NCBI RefSeq assembly: GCF_001562275.1
Contig: NZ_CP014304.1
Coordinates: 4,402,001 to 4,466,000, forward strand
Length of the DNA: 64,000 nt
From: Hymenobacter sp. PAMC 26628
Lineage (GTDB): Bacteria > Bacteroidota > Bacteroidia > Cytophagales > Hymenobacteraceae
Direction: 5' to 3'
This document shows positions 18,440-27,052 of this stretch, piece after piece; the stretch's first letter is position 1; every line of letters starts with the position of its first letter. Position numbers and translations under genes: made by a program. The notes under the pieces were generated by a model. It saw only the letters and a list, made by a program, of their open reading frames with translations. It did no database searches and was not told where the DNA came from.

Positions 18440-19090
18440 CTAGCGGGTGCGCACGGCGATTTCGACGCGGCGGTTCTCCTTGCGGCCGGCGGCTGTGGCG
18501 TTGCTGGCCACGGGCTGGGCTTCACCCATGGGCTCCACGCTCACGCGGCCGGCATCGATTTTACCGGTCGTGACGAGGTAGTTTTTTACGGCCTCGGCAC
18601 GCTTCTCGCTCAGGTCCTTGTTGTAGTCCTTGTCGCCGCGCGAATCAGCGAAGCCCATCACGCGCACCTCACTTTTGGCGAAGCGCTGGCCGATGGAACC
18701 TGTGATTTGCGCTAGGGCCTTGGCAGCGCTGGGCTTAACGGTAGCCTTGTCGGTGTCGAAGAGTACGGCTTCGTCTACGCTGTACACGTTGTAGTCGCTG
18801 TCGCCGCGCACCGTGACGCCGGGCAGGTTCACCTCCGTGAACTTCACGTCTTTGAGCTTGTCCTTGGTCACCGTCCAGGCGTTGCTGATGGCCGCGCCGG
18901 CGGAGGCCACGGCCCCTTTGGCAGCGTCGCCGGCGTTGGCAGCCACATCGCCCGCGGTTTTGCCGTCGCGGGCCATCACGGCCGTGTCGGCGCTGGCGTC
19001 GCCCAAGGTTTCTTTGGTTTCAGATTTTTTGGTTTCGCAGCCGGCGAGCAATACGGTGGCGGCTACAAGGGAGAGGAAGGGCTTGTACAT
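18440..19090 (-). CDS. OmpA-family peptidoglycan-binding lipoprotein
   Basis: Protein of 216 residues. Lipobox LLAGC with Cys18, then an Ala/Lys-rich linker (about 20-75) and an OmpA-like C-terminal domain (about 110-216) with LFDTDKATVKPSA, MGFADSRGDKDYNKDLSEKR and the closing ENRRVEI. These residues bind the diaminopimelate of peptidoglycan, so the protein should tie the outer membrane to the wall. Monocistronic by context; the hydrolase gene follows 178 bp downstream on the same strand. Confidence 0.92.
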   Translation of the reverse strand: MYKPFLSLVAATVLLAGCETKKSETKETLGDASADTAVMARDGKTAGDVAANAGDAAKGAVASAGAAISNAWTVTKDKLKDVKFTEVNLPGVTVRGDSDYNVYSVDEAVLFDTDKATVKPSAAKALAQITGSIGQRFAKSEVRVMGFADSRGDKDYNKDLSEKRAEAVKNYLVTTGKIDAGRVSVEPMGEAQPVASNATAAGRKENRRVEIAVRTR

Positions 19091-19144
19091 GGTAATTTCA
19101 GTAAATGAATGTTGCCATACGCAGCCGGGGGCCCCGGCGTTGGC

Positions 19145-21769
19145 TTATTCCGTTACAAATACCCGTTTCACCCGCTCGCTCACGTTGGTGAGCAGCTCGT
19201 AGGCGATGGTGCCGATGCGGGCCGCCAGCGCCGGCAGCGGCAGCCCCGCGCCAAACACCACGGCCACGTCGCCGGCCCGGGCTTCGGGGATATCCGTTAC
19301 GTCTACCATGCACATGTCCATGCACACCGAGCCCACCAGCGGGGCCGGCTGGCCGTGCACCAGCACCGCGCCCGCCCCGTTGCCGAAGCGCCGGTCGTAG
19401 CCGTCGGCATAGCCGATGGCCAGTGTGGCGATGCGGCGGTCCAGGGCCCCGGCCGCGCCCCGGCGGCCGTAGCCCACGGTGGCGCCGGCGGGCAGGGTTT
19501 TAATTTGCGAGATGGTGGTGCGCAGCGTGCTCACCGGGCGCAGGGCAGTGGCATCCAGCCCACTGGCATCGACGCCGTAGAGCCCGATGCCCAGCCGCAC
19601 CATGTCGAGCTGCGCCTCGGGGAAGCGCCGGATGCCGGCCGAGTTCAGCGCGTGCTTCAGCACGGGGCGGCCCAGGGCTTCCTCCAGGGCCCCTGCCATG
19701 CGGCCGAACGCGGCCAGCTGCTGGCGGGTGAAGTCGTCGTGGGCGGGGTCGTCGGCCGCGGCCAGGTGCGTCATGACGCCGGCCACGGGCAGGCGGGCCC
19801 GGTGCTGGCGCAGCAGGGCCCCCAGCGCCGGCACGTCGGCCTCCTCAAAGCCCAGGCGGCGCATGCCCGTGTCGAGCTTGAGGTGGATGTGGGGGAGCGG
19901 GAAGTGGGCCGCGGGCCGCGGGCCGCCCGCCGGGGCCGCGAAGGCGGCCAGGTACGCCTCCAGGATTTCGAAGGAATAGATTTCCGGCTCCAGGCGGTGG
20001 CGGCGCAGCAGCTCGAAGGCGTCGGGGGCCGGGTTCATCACCATGATGGGCAGCCCGATGCCGGCCTCGCGCAGGGCCACGCCCTCGTCGGCGTAAGCCA
20101 CGGCCAGGTAGTCGGCCCGCTGGAACTCAAGCAGGCCGGCCACTTCGTACGAGCCCGCGCCGTAGGCGAAGGCCTTGACCATCACCATCAACTTGGTGCC
20201 CGGCCGCAGCTGCTGGCGGAAGTGCTGGAGGTTGTGGCCCAGCGCGTCGAGGTTCACTTCGAGCACCGTGCCGTGCTGCTGCGCCTGCAACGCCGCCACG
20301 ATGCGCTCGAACCCAAAACGGCGCGCGCCCTTCACCAAAATGGTTTCGTGGGCAAAATCGGCCGGGTTGAGCTGGGCCAGGAAGGCCTCGGTGCTGGGGT
20401 AGGTTTGAATTAAAGATTCAGAATTAAAAATTGAAAGTTGATTTGGGTTAAAAACTTCGCTGATTGCAACTGGTGCCTTTGAAGGCATTTTTAATTCATC
20501 ATTTTTAATTTTTAATTCCGCTAACTCCGCCGAAATTTCCGGGCCGATGCCCACCAAGCGCGTCACGCCGTGGGCGGGCAGCAGGGCCCCCACGCGGGCG
20601 TAGAGCGCGGGGCCCGTCAGGCCCGATTCGAGCACGTCGCTGAGGATGAGGGTGCGGCGGCCGGGGCGGGCCTGGCGGCCCAGCGCGGCCAGGGCCAGGG
20701 CCAGGCCGGCGAGGTCGTTATTATAGGTATCGTCGAGCAGGTAGCTGTCGTGGCGGCCCTGCTTCATTTCGAGGCGCATGGCCACGGGCTGGAGGCGGGC
20801 CAGGCGGCGCTGGATTTCGGCTGGGGCCACGCCGCGGGCCAGCAGCACGGCCAAGCAGTGCAGGGCGTTTTCAACGGAGGGCTCATCGGCGAAGGGCAAC
20901 ACGAAGTCGGCCCGGGGCCCCAGCGCGCCGGCGCGGGCCTTCACGGCGGTGCGGCCCGCCTCAGCCGGCGCCACCCGGAAACGCAGGGCCGCGCCGGGCG
21001 CGTCGTGGCGCGTCCAGCCGAAGCCGGGCAGGGCCAGCGCGGCCACGGCGTCGCGCACGGGGCCCTGGTCGGCGCAGTAGTAGAGGCGCCGGAACTGGGG
21101 CCCCTCGAACAGCCGCAGCTTCTCGCGCAGCTTCTCGGCTTCGGAGGCAAAGCCGGCGTCGTGGGCCGTGCCGAGGGTGGTGAAGATGCCTTCGGTGGGC
21201 TGGATGACGGCGGCCAGTTTCGCCATCTCGCCCACCTCCGAAATGCCGGCTTCGAACAGGCCCAGCGTGTGGCGCTCGGGGCTCAACTCCCACACGCTCA
21301 GCGGCACGCCCACCTGCGAGTTGTAGGAGCGCGGCGAGCGGCAAATGACCTCATCGGGCCCCAGCAGCTGGGCCAGCCACTCCTTCACGATAGTCTTGCC
21401 GTTCGAGCCCGTGATGGCCCACACGGGGCCCGCAAACTGCTGGCGGTGCGCGGCGGCCAGCGCTTGCAGGGCCCCCAGCGGGCTGGCCACGGCCACAAAC
21501 CCCGCCCCCGGGTACGCCGCCAGGCCACCGGGCAGCGCGGCGCCTTGCTCCACCACGAACAGGCGCACACCCTGGGCGTAGGCCTGCGGCAGGTAGCGGT
21601 GGCCGTCGTGGCTGGGGCCCCGCAGGGCGATGAACAGGGCCCCGGTGGGCGGCCCGGCGCGGCGGCTGTCCAGCACTAGGTGGCGCACGGCGGCCGGCCC
21701 AGTGGGGGCCTGGAGCAGGTGGCCGCCCAGCAGGGCCGGCAAATCAGCGAAGAGCAAGGGAGGTAGCAC
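19145..21769 (-). CDS. Bifunctional MurF ligase / alanine racemase
   Basis: Fusion protein of about 874 residues with a likely GTG start at 21769; the longer ATG reading (21931) passes through a family B repeat and is unlikely. The N-terminal half is UDP-MurNAc-tripeptide:D-Ala-D-Ala ligase (LVLDSRRAG, ATP loop TGSNGKTIVKEW). The C-terminal half is PLP-dependent alanine racemase (EVNLDALGHNLQHFR, PLP lysine in VMVKAFAYGAG, VGYGRRG and SVCMDMCMVDVTD). The fusion is known in Bacteroidota and supplies and adds D-Ala for the wall. In the ligase C-terminal part a segment of about 40 residues (ELKIKNDELKM...SIFNSESL, 20403-20520) is AT-rich and derived from a palindromic insert. Confidence 0.93.
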   Translation of the reverse strand: MLPPLLFADLPALLGGHLLQAPTGPAAVRHLVLDSRRAGPPTGALFIALRGPSHDGHRYLPQAYAQGVRLFVVEQGAALPGGLAAYPGAGFVAVASPLGALQALAAAHRQQFAGPVWAITGSNGKTIVKEWLAQLLGPDEVICRSPRSYNSQVGVPLSVWELSPERHTLGLFEAGISEVGEMAKLAAVIQPTEGIFTTLGTAHDAGFASEAEKLREKLRLFEGPQFRRLYYCADQGPVRDAVAALALPGFGWTRHDAPGAALRFRVAPAEAGRTAVKARAGALGPRADFVLPFADEPSVENALHCLAVLLARGVAPAEIQRRLARLQPVAMRLEMKQGRHDSYLLDDTYNNDLAGLALALAALGRQARPGRRTLILSDVLESGLTGPALYARVGALLPAHGVTRLVGIGPEISAELAELKIKNDELKMPSKAPVAISEVFNPNQLSIFNSESLIQTYPSTEAFLAQLNPADFAHETILVKGARRFGFERIVAALQAQQHGTVLEVNLDALGHNLQHFRQQLRPGTKLMVMVKAFAYGAGSYEVAGLLEFQRADYLAVAYADEGVALREAGIGLPIMVMNPAPDAFELLRRHRLEPEIYSFEILEAYLAAFAAPAGGPRPAAHFPLPHIHLKLDTGMRRLGFEEADVPALGALLRQHRARLPVAGVMTHLAAADDPAHDDFTRQQLAAFGRMAGALEEALGRPVLKHALNSAGIRRFPEAQLDMVRLGIGLYGVDASGLDATALRPVSTLRTTISQIKTLPAGATVGYGRRGAAGALDRRIATLAIGYADGYDRRFGNGAGAVLVHGQPAPLVGSVCMDMCMVDVTDIPEARAGDVAVVFGAGLPLPALAARIGTIAYELLTNVSERVKRVFVTE
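20403..20520. repeat. AT-rich palindromic element inserted in frame in murF-alr
   Basis: Arms GAATTAAAAATTGAAAGTTG (from 20421) and, on the opposite strand, GAATTAAAAATTAAAAATGA (20518 leftwards) form an inverted repeat. Base composition drops sharply against the flanks. It stays in frame and contains no stop codon in the gene's frame. Confidence 0.8.
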
Positions 21770-21795
21770 GGGGCAAAGGTCGGGGCCCCGCCCGA

Positions 21796-21972
21796 TGTAG
21801 CGTGGACGCGTGTAACGATTGACCGAGCAGGGCGATACTCGCGGCGCTTGGTGTAGCGTGGACGCTGCGAGTCCGCGACGAGCGCAGCGAGTATGACGAT
21901 TGACCGGGCTGATTGACCGGGCTATTAGCACACTCGCTGCGCTCGTCGCGGACTCGCAGCGTCCACGCTACA
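21796..21972. repeat. Family B imperfect palindromes, copies 2a and 2b
   Basis: A partial copy (TAGCGTGGACGCG) is followed by a complete one whose arms TGTAGCGTGGACGCTGCGAG and CTCGCAGCGTCCACGCTACA are exact complements. The centre carries the duplicated word GATTGACCGGGCT. Confidence 0.88.
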
Positions 21973-22017
21973 TTCTGGGGCAAGAATCCTCTTAATATTG
22001 CGTTACCTAGATTCATT

Positions 22018-22025
22018 TATCTTTC
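22018..22025 (+). promoter_or_regulatory. Putative -7 promoter box
   Basis: TATCTTTC, 18 bp before the ATG at 22044, close to TAnnTTTG. It suggests the truncated M16 gene may still be transcribed. Confidence 0.45.
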
Positions 22026-22043
22026 ACCCTCCTTTTCTGCTGA

Positions 22044-22760
22044 ATGAAACATACTGACTTGTTGCGCCGGGGCGTGCGCTGCGCCCTGGGGGCCCTGGCC
22101 CTGGGCGCGTGCAGCCCCAAAACCGCCGCCGTCGTGACGACGGCCCCGGCCCCAGCCGCTGCTACGGCCACGGCCGCCGCACCCGCGCCCGCCCCGGCCG
22201 GACCCGCCTTTCAGATTCCGGTGGAGTACTACACCCTGCCCAACGGGCTGCGGGTGACGAACTCGCTGCTCGGCGGCTCGTTTGGCTCGCGCATCACCCG
22301 CAACATCCGCGAGGACAAGGGCTACACGTACTCGCCCTACAGCTCGGTGGGCACCCACTACCACACCGGCGACTGGAGCGAAAGCGCCGACGTGACGACC
22401 AAGGACACCTACAATTCGCTGCACGAAATCGTGAACGAAATCGAGCGGCTTCAGAAAACGCCGCCCTCGGCCGACGAGTTGAAGGGCATCCAGAACTACG
22501 AAAGTGGCATGTTTGTGCTGCGCAACTCCAACCCCGGCGGCATCATCAGCCAGCTGAACAACCTGGACTTGCAGGGCCTGCCCGACTCGTTCCTCACCGA
22601 GCAGGTGAAAAACATCAACGCCGTGACGCCCGCGCAGGTGAGCGCCACGGCCCGCCAGTACATCCGCCCCGAGGCCATGACCATCGTGGTGGTGGGCGAC
22701 CAGAAAGTGGTGGCCCCGCAAATAAAGAAGTTTCAGGACTCGCTGAAGAAGCCGCTGTAA
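22044..22760 (+). pseudogene. M16-family peptidase remnant with in-frame internal deletion
   Basis: Open frame of 238 residues. It starts with a lipoprotein-like signal (LALGAC), an Ala/Pro linker and the M16 entry word VEYYTLPNGLRV (about residue 65), then jumps directly to the word NSLLGGSFGSRITRNIRED found late in M16 domains. The HxxEH zinc motif and roughly the first domain are absent. The rest (GYTYSPYSS, PEAMTIVVVGD) is the normal C-terminal M16 half. Family members of this kind are usually 430 residues or more. It may be a decayed gene or a non-catalytic partner; no second M16 gene lies nearby. Reading frame, start and promoter box are intact. Confidence 0.8.
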
Positions 22761-22766
22761 TCAGGT

Positions 22767-22778
22767 AGCGTCCACGCT
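22767..22778. repeat. Family B fragment
   Basis: Short remnant TAGCGTCCACGCTA-like palindrome just after the M16 remnant and before a terminator. Confidence 0.5.
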
Positions 22779-22826
22779 AAAAGCGAAGAAGCCGTGCCGA
22801 GTCGTCGGCACGGCTTCTTCGCTTTT
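22779..22826. terminator. Perfect hairpin terminator
   Basis: Stem of 22 bp beginning AAAAGCGAAGAAGCCGTGCC with loop GTCG and complementary arm ending in TTTT. Confidence 0.88.
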
Positions 22827-22849
22827 AGCGCCTGTCCAAACAGGGCGCT

Positions 22850-22923
22850 GTCATTCCGCCGAAGGAGGAATCTGAGGACTAACCTCAACTGGTTTTACCC
22901 AGATTCCTCCTTCGTCGGAATGA
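22850..22923. repeat. Family C imperfect palindrome
   Basis: GTCATTCCGCCGAAGGAGGA pairs with TCCTCCTTCGTCGGAATGAC around a centre of about 30 bp. Different in sequence from families A and B but of similar design. Confidence 0.8.
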
Positions 22924-22959
22924 CAACGCCGACAGGTTTTCTGGGGCCCCAGCCGGGGC

Positions 22960-23709
22960 CTACCGCTTCACGAAGTTGCTGAGCGACACGTCGTAGCTGC
23001 CGTCGGCCTTGGCCAGAATGCTGAAGTGGGTGGGGTAGTAGCCGGGTGTTTCGTACTGCGCCGGCTGCTTGATGTCCTGCTCCAGCGTGGGGTTGGTGCG
23101 CAGGTAGCTCAGGGCTACCATGGGCTCCCAGAAGGTGACGTGGCTGTTATAGCTACCATAAATAAAGGTTTCGGTAAACGGCTGCCCGTGCAGCTCCGGG
23201 CTGCTCACGTCGGTCCAGTGGGCCCCCATGGCGGGCACGCCGCCGGGGTTTTTCACGTAGCCGGTGGGCAGGTAGGCGGCGGCCGGCACCTTGTCGAAAC
23301 CGGTCGGATTCACGGCGTAGGGCGGAATCTGCATCACTTCGGCCATCGGCATCATGTAGAAGTGAAAGTCGAAGTGGGGCACGTCGTAGATGCCGGCCGG
23401 CTCGTGGCCCAGCGGATTCCAGTTAATCATGACGTGCCGAAACGGGGTTTTTTGGGTGGCGGCGTCGGGCAGCGCCAGCATGAAGTCCGTGCCCGGCAGG
23501 GTGGCGGGCAGCTGGTCGAGGGCCCCCTTGCTGAGCGTGAAGCCCATGGCCGTGGGGTTGCCCTGGCCGTCGAGGTTGACCCAGGTGTTGGCCTTGCCGT
23601 TGCCGATGGCCACGGCGGGGGCCGTTTGGGTGCTGGGCTGGTTAGCATCGTCTTTCGCGCACGCGCCGAGCAATAGGGCAAGGCTGACGCACAACCACAG
23701 GTTTTTCAT
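22960..23709 (-). CDS. Lipoprotein, DUF5602/TTHB210-like
   Basis: Protein of 249 residues from ATG 23709 (MKNLWLCVSLALLLGAC), a lipoprotein signal with Cys17. The mature part contains GHEPAGIYDVPHFDFHFYMM and PAMGAHWTD, histidine-rich words typical of the TTHB210/DUF5602 group, whose biochemical role is not settled; the His cluster suggests metal binding. No operon partner: a family C repeat and terminator lie downstream and a 457-bp non-coding region upstream. Confidence 0.72.
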   Translation of the reverse strand: MKNLWLCVSLALLLGACAKDDANQPSTQTAPAVAIGNGKANTWVNLDGQGNPTAMGFTLSKGALDQLPATLPGTDFMLALPDAATQKTPFRHVMINWNPLGHEPAGIYDVPHFDFHFYMMPMAEVMQIPPYAVNPTGFDKVPAAAYLPTGYVKNPGGVPAMGAHWTDVSSPELHGQPFTETFIYGSYNSHVTFWEPMVALSYLRTNPTLEQDIKQPAQYETPGYYPTHFSILAKADGSYDVSLSNFVKR

Positions 23710-24166
23710 AGCAGAGGGTGGCAAATGTGAATGAAAGGCCCCGGCGCGACACCGAACGTCGCCAGCGCGCCAGGCTTATATTATAAATATAATATATATT
23801 ATATAAATTTCCGTCATTGGCCAATTATTTATTCCTCGCACCTTAAACCGGCCCAAGCTGGGCCCACCGGCGGGTTGGCCTGGCTGCTTCCTTGCTTTGC
23901 CGGCACGACGCCGCGCTAGCACGGCACAACAACGCTGGTGTTGCCCGCCACCACCTCGGGGCCCAAACGGCTGGCAATGCGCGGTTTCAGGGCCCCAGAA
24001 CCGCGCTGGCCGCGGCAGCTATTACCGAGCCGGAGTATTAGCAAGCCGCAAACCGGGGCGTTCCGCACTGCCGGCAAGCCGCGGCGGAACTGGGAACCCG
24101 CCAGCAGCTATCATAATCAAATCTGCCTTTTAAAATAATTATATAACCAACCGTTATATTTGGGGC
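23710..24166. other. Non-coding region between lipoprotein gene and oxyR
   Basis: No convincing gene in 457 bp; the small frames present have no start context or recognisable protein. A near-palindromic tract of only A and T (TATATTATAAATATAATATA) lies at 23776-23810. The GC-rich part at 23840-24110 shows no similarity I can name. The oxyR promoter lies at the right end. Confidence 0.55.
24155..24162 (+). promoter_or_regulatory. Putative -7 promoter box of oxyR
   Basis: TATATTTG fits TAnnTTTG exactly and ends 4 bp before the ATG, implying a very short leader or leaderless transcript. It overlaps a half-palindromic AT-rich stretch from 24136 that could be an autoregulatory site. Confidence 0.6.
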
Positions 24167-25096
24167 ATGAATCTTCAGCAGCTCACCTACCTCGTGGCCC
24201 TCGATACGCACCGCAGCTTTGGGCTGGCGGCCGAAAAAAGCTTCGTGACCCAGCCCGCCCTCAGCGTGCAGGTGCAGAAGCTGGAGGACGAGCTAGGCGT
24301 GCTGCTGTTCGACCGCAACAAGAAGGGCGCCGAGCCCACGGCGGTGGGCGTGAAGGTGATAGCCCAGGCCCGGCAGGTGCTGCGCGAGGCCCAGCAGCTG
24401 CGCGAGCTGGTGCAGGTAGAGAAGGGCGAGATGGTGGGCGAGCTGCGGCTGGGCGTCATCCCCACGCTGGCCCCGTACCTGGTGCCGCGCTTTTTGGTGG
24501 GCCTCACCACGGCCTACCCGCAGTTGCAAGTGCGGGTGGAAGAGCTGCGCTCGGAGGAAATCATGGTGCAGCTCAAGGACCACCGCCTTGACGTGGGCCT
24601 GCTCGTGACGCCCCTCGACGACCGCCAGCTGCGCGAGCTGCCCGTGCTGGAGGAACCGTTCCTGACCTACGTTTCGGCCAACCACCCGCTGGCCGGCAAG
24701 GCCCAGATCGAGGCCGCCGACCTCAAGGCCCCCGGCATGTGGCTGATGCAGCAGGGCCACTGCTTCCGCCACCAGGTGCTGAACCTGTGCGCCGCCACCA
24801 CCGACCCCAACGCCCACGTGACCTACGAGAGCGGCTCCATCGAAACGCTGATGGAGCTGGTGCGCCGCCACCAGGGCTACACGCTGGTGCCCGAGCTGGC
24901 CGTGCTCGACGAGTTGGACACGAACCCGCTGGTAAAGCGCTTCGTCGACCCCCAGCCCGTGCGCGAGGTGAGCCTGGTGGTGCACCACGGCTTCGTGCGC
25001 GTGCCCCTGCTCACGGCCCTGCGCCAGCTCATTCTGGAAAGTGTGCCCGAGCGCCTATGGGCCGGCCAGTCGGGCGCCAAAGTGCGCTGGCGCTAG
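24167..25096 (+). CDS. oxyR: Hydrogen-peroxide-sensing LysR regulator OxyR
   Basis: Protein of 309 residues. N-terminal winged helix with MNLQQLTYLVALDTHRSFG and the recognition part FVTQPALSVQVQKLEDELG, followed by a LysR substrate domain. Two cysteines, C199 and C208, in QGHCFRHQVLNLC have the same numbering and nine-residue spacing as the peroxide-reactive pair of E. coli OxyR, which forms a disulfide on oxidation. It should therefore activate peroxide-defence genes. None of the usual targets (katG, ahpC, dps) is adjacent. Followed by a family B repeat. Confidence 0.93.
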   Translation: MNLQQLTYLVALDTHRSFGLAAEKSFVTQPALSVQVQKLEDELGVLLFDRNKKGAEPTAVGVKVIAQARQVLREAQQLRELVQVEKGEMVGELRLGVIPTLAPYLVPRFLVGLTTAYPQLQVRVEELRSEEIMVQLKDHRLDVGLLVTPLDDRQLRELPVLEEPFLTYVSANHPLAGKAQIEAADLKAPGMWLMQQGHCFRHQVLNLCAATTDPNAHVTYESGSIETLMELVRRHQGYTLVPELAVLDELDTNPLVKRFVDPQPVREVSLVVHHGFVRVPLLTALRQLILESVPERLWAGQSGAKVRWR

Positions 25097-25103
25097 CGCA
25101 TTC

Positions 25104-25249
25104 ATAGCGCGGACGCTGCGAGTCCGCACGGCTGAACGGTCGCTGAACAATGACCGGTAGGACGAAGCGAGCGCCGCGGACTACAAAGTCCGCGCTACAG
25201 CCGCGCCATTCCTGTTCAACCGCGCGGACTCGCAGCGTCCACGCTACAG
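25104..25249. repeat. Family B imperfect palindrome, copy 3
   Basis: Starts TAGCGCGGACGCTGCGAGTC and ends CGCAGCGTCCACGCTA, with the internal words GGTCGCT and AGGACGAAGCGAGCG shared with other copies and an extra inner CCGCGCTA arm. Confidence 0.85.
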
Positions 25250-25263
25250 CCGGTTTGGGGCCG

Positions 25264-25271
25264 TAGTTTTG
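25264..25271 (+). promoter_or_regulatory. Putative -7 promoter box
   Basis: TAGTTTTG fits TAnnTTTG and lies 23 bp before ATG 25295; it supports that start over the GTG at 25271. Confidence 0.6.
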
Positions 25272-25294
25272 TGGTTTACCGTCCCTTTGCCCGC

Positions 25295-26959
25295 ATGTCG
25301 TCGTTTACCCTGTGGTTTCAGCAGCGCCCGTGGGCGCTGATGGTGCTGTGCCTGCTGGCGCTGGGCCCGGCGCTGTTCATTCACCTGGGGCTGCTGCCGC
25401 TGCAAGTGGACGAGCCGATTAGGGCCCTGGTGGCATTGGAGCTGAAGGACTCGGGCAACTATTTCGTATCGACGCTGCAAGGCGTGTACTATTACAACAA
25501 GCCGCCGCTGTATAACTGGCTGCTGCTGGGGCTGTTCAACCTCACCGGGAGCCAGTCGGAGCTGGTGGTGCGGCTGCCCACGGTGCTGTCGCTGCTGGGC
25601 TACGCGGCCACGCTGTTCGGGGTGGTGCGGCGGTACTTGGGGCCCCGGCTGGGGTTTGTGGCGGCGTTTGCGTTCATCACCTGCGGGCGGATGCTGTTCT
25701 ACGACGCCTTCCAGGGCCTCATCGACACGCTGCACGCCTGGATAACCTACCTGGGCTTCGCGGCCGTGTTTTACTTTGCCGAGAAGGGGCAGTGGCGGCG
25801 GCTGTTCGTGCTCACTTACGCCCTTACGGCGGTGGGCTTCATGCTGAAGGGGCTGCCGTCGGTGGCGTTTCAGGGCATCACGCTGCTGGTGTTTTGCACG
25901 TACTCAAAGAACTTCAAGCGGCTGTTTTCAGGGGCCCACTTCCTGGGCATCGGGGTGTTTGTGGCCATCGTGGGCAGCTACTTTTTGGTGTACAGCCGCT
26001 ACAACTCGCTGCACGACTACTTCTACACCCTCTGGGACCAGTCGAGCCAGCGCACGGTGGCCGAGCAGCCGCTGTACAAGTCCGTGGTGCACGTGCTCAC
26101 CTACCCGTTCGATTTCCTGGGCTGGTTTGCGCCCTGGACGCTGCTGGTGGTGTGCCTGGTGCGGCGGGGCTGGTGGCAAACCATTCAGGCCCACCCGTTT
26201 CTGAAGTTCAACGCCGTCATCTTCCTGGCCCTGACGCCCATTTTCTGGCTCTCGCCGGCCACCATTCCGCGCTACCTGTTTCCGCTCATCCCCCTGCTCA
26301 TCACGGTGATGATCTACTTCTACGACCACTACCAGGCCCAGGGCCCCTGGCAAAACCGGGTGGTCGACGGCGTGCTGCTGCTGGTGCTGTCGGTGGTGGC
26401 CCTGGCGCTGCTCGCGCCGCCGTTCCTGGCCCGCATCGCCGACGTGCCGCATTTGCTACCCAAAACGGCGCTGGTGTTTGGGGCCCTGGTGGGGCTGGCC
26501 TACCTCTACCACACGCTGCCGGCGCAGCGGTTGGTGGTGCTGTGCGCCTACCTGCTGTGCCTGCGGGTGGGCTTCAACTGGTTTGTGCTGCCGGCGCGCT
26601 ACAAAACCAACGACATCGTGCCCTACCGGGCCGCCAGCATCCGGGTGGGCCAACTGACTAAGGGCCAGCCGCTGTACGTGTACAAAGACTCGCGCCTCGA
26701 CAACGACGAGGCCTTCTACATCACCCGCGAGCGGGGCGCCATCACCCGCGCCCTGCCCGCCCCCACCGACCTGGGGGCCTACTACCTGGCCGAGGATTGC
26801 TACCTCGAAGGCCGCCGCTACCGCCGGTTTTTCGACTTTGTGATTGACCGCCGCATCCACCTCAACCTCGTCAAGTTCGACAACCCGGAGCCCGCCCCCG
26901 GCCAGGGCCCCCAGAACTGCCCCCCCGCCGACTACCTGGACCCGACTTACCACCGCTAA
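25295..26959 (+). CDS. GT39/ArnT-like polytopic glycosyltransferase
   Basis: Protein of 554 residues starting MSSFTLWFQQRPWALMV. About eleven membrane helices. The first extracytoplasmic loop carries VDEPIRALVALELKDSGNYF and YYYNKPPLYNW, the acidic and NKPPL words of the PMT_2/ArnT fold, which moves a sugar from a polyprenyl-phosphate donor to lipid or protein in the periplasm. A soluble C-terminal part follows (about 430-554). The acceptor cannot be told from context; the next gene is another membrane protein of envelope-lipid type. Confidence 0.83.
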   Translation: MSSFTLWFQQRPWALMVLCLLALGPALFIHLGLLPLQVDEPIRALVALELKDSGNYFVSTLQGVYYYNKPPLYNWLLLGLFNLTGSQSELVVRLPTVLSLLGYAATLFGVVRRYLGPRLGFVAAFAFITCGRMLFYDAFQGLIDTLHAWITYLGFAAVFYFAEKGQWRRLFVLTYALTAVGFMLKGLPSVAFQGITLLVFCTYSKNFKRLFSGAHFLGIGVFVAIVGSYFLVYSRYNSLHDYFYTLWDQSSQRTVAEQPLYKSVVHVLTYPFDFLGWFAPWTLLVVCLVRRGWWQTIQAHPFLKFNAVIFLALTPIFWLSPATIPRYLFPLIPLLITVMIYFYDHYQAQGPWQNRVVDGVLLLVLSVVALALLAPPFLARIADVPHLLPKTALVFGALVGLAYLYHTLPAQRLVVLCAYLLCLRVGFNWFVLPARYKTNDIVPYRAASIRVGQLTKGQPLYVYKDSRLDNDEAFYITRERGAITRALPAPTDLGAYYLAEDCYLEGRRYRRFFDFVIDRRIHLNLVKFDNPEPAPGQGPQNCPPADYLDPTYHR

Positions 26960-26980
26960 TATTTTGGTGCTTGGTGCCCA

Positions 26981-27018
26981 AGGCCGTCATGCTGAGCGCA
27001 GTCGAAGCATGACGGCCT
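26981..27018. repeat. Family A truncated copy 4
   Basis: AGGCCGTCATGCTGAGCGCA joined directly to GAAGCATGACGGCCT; the centre of the element is missing, leaving a short palindrome between two membrane-protein genes. Confidence 0.7.
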
Positions 27019-27052
27019 AACCAAACAGTGCCAATAGTAAAATTCATTCTCA

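Noticed and set aside
21770..21931. ATG-started extension of murF-alr to 21931
   Set aside because: The added residues are encoded by family B repeat DNA and have no match to the MurF start; GTG 21769 fits better.
23897..24138. Small plus-strand frames upstream of oxyR
   Set aside because: No start context, no recognisable protein and unusual composition; treated as non-coding.
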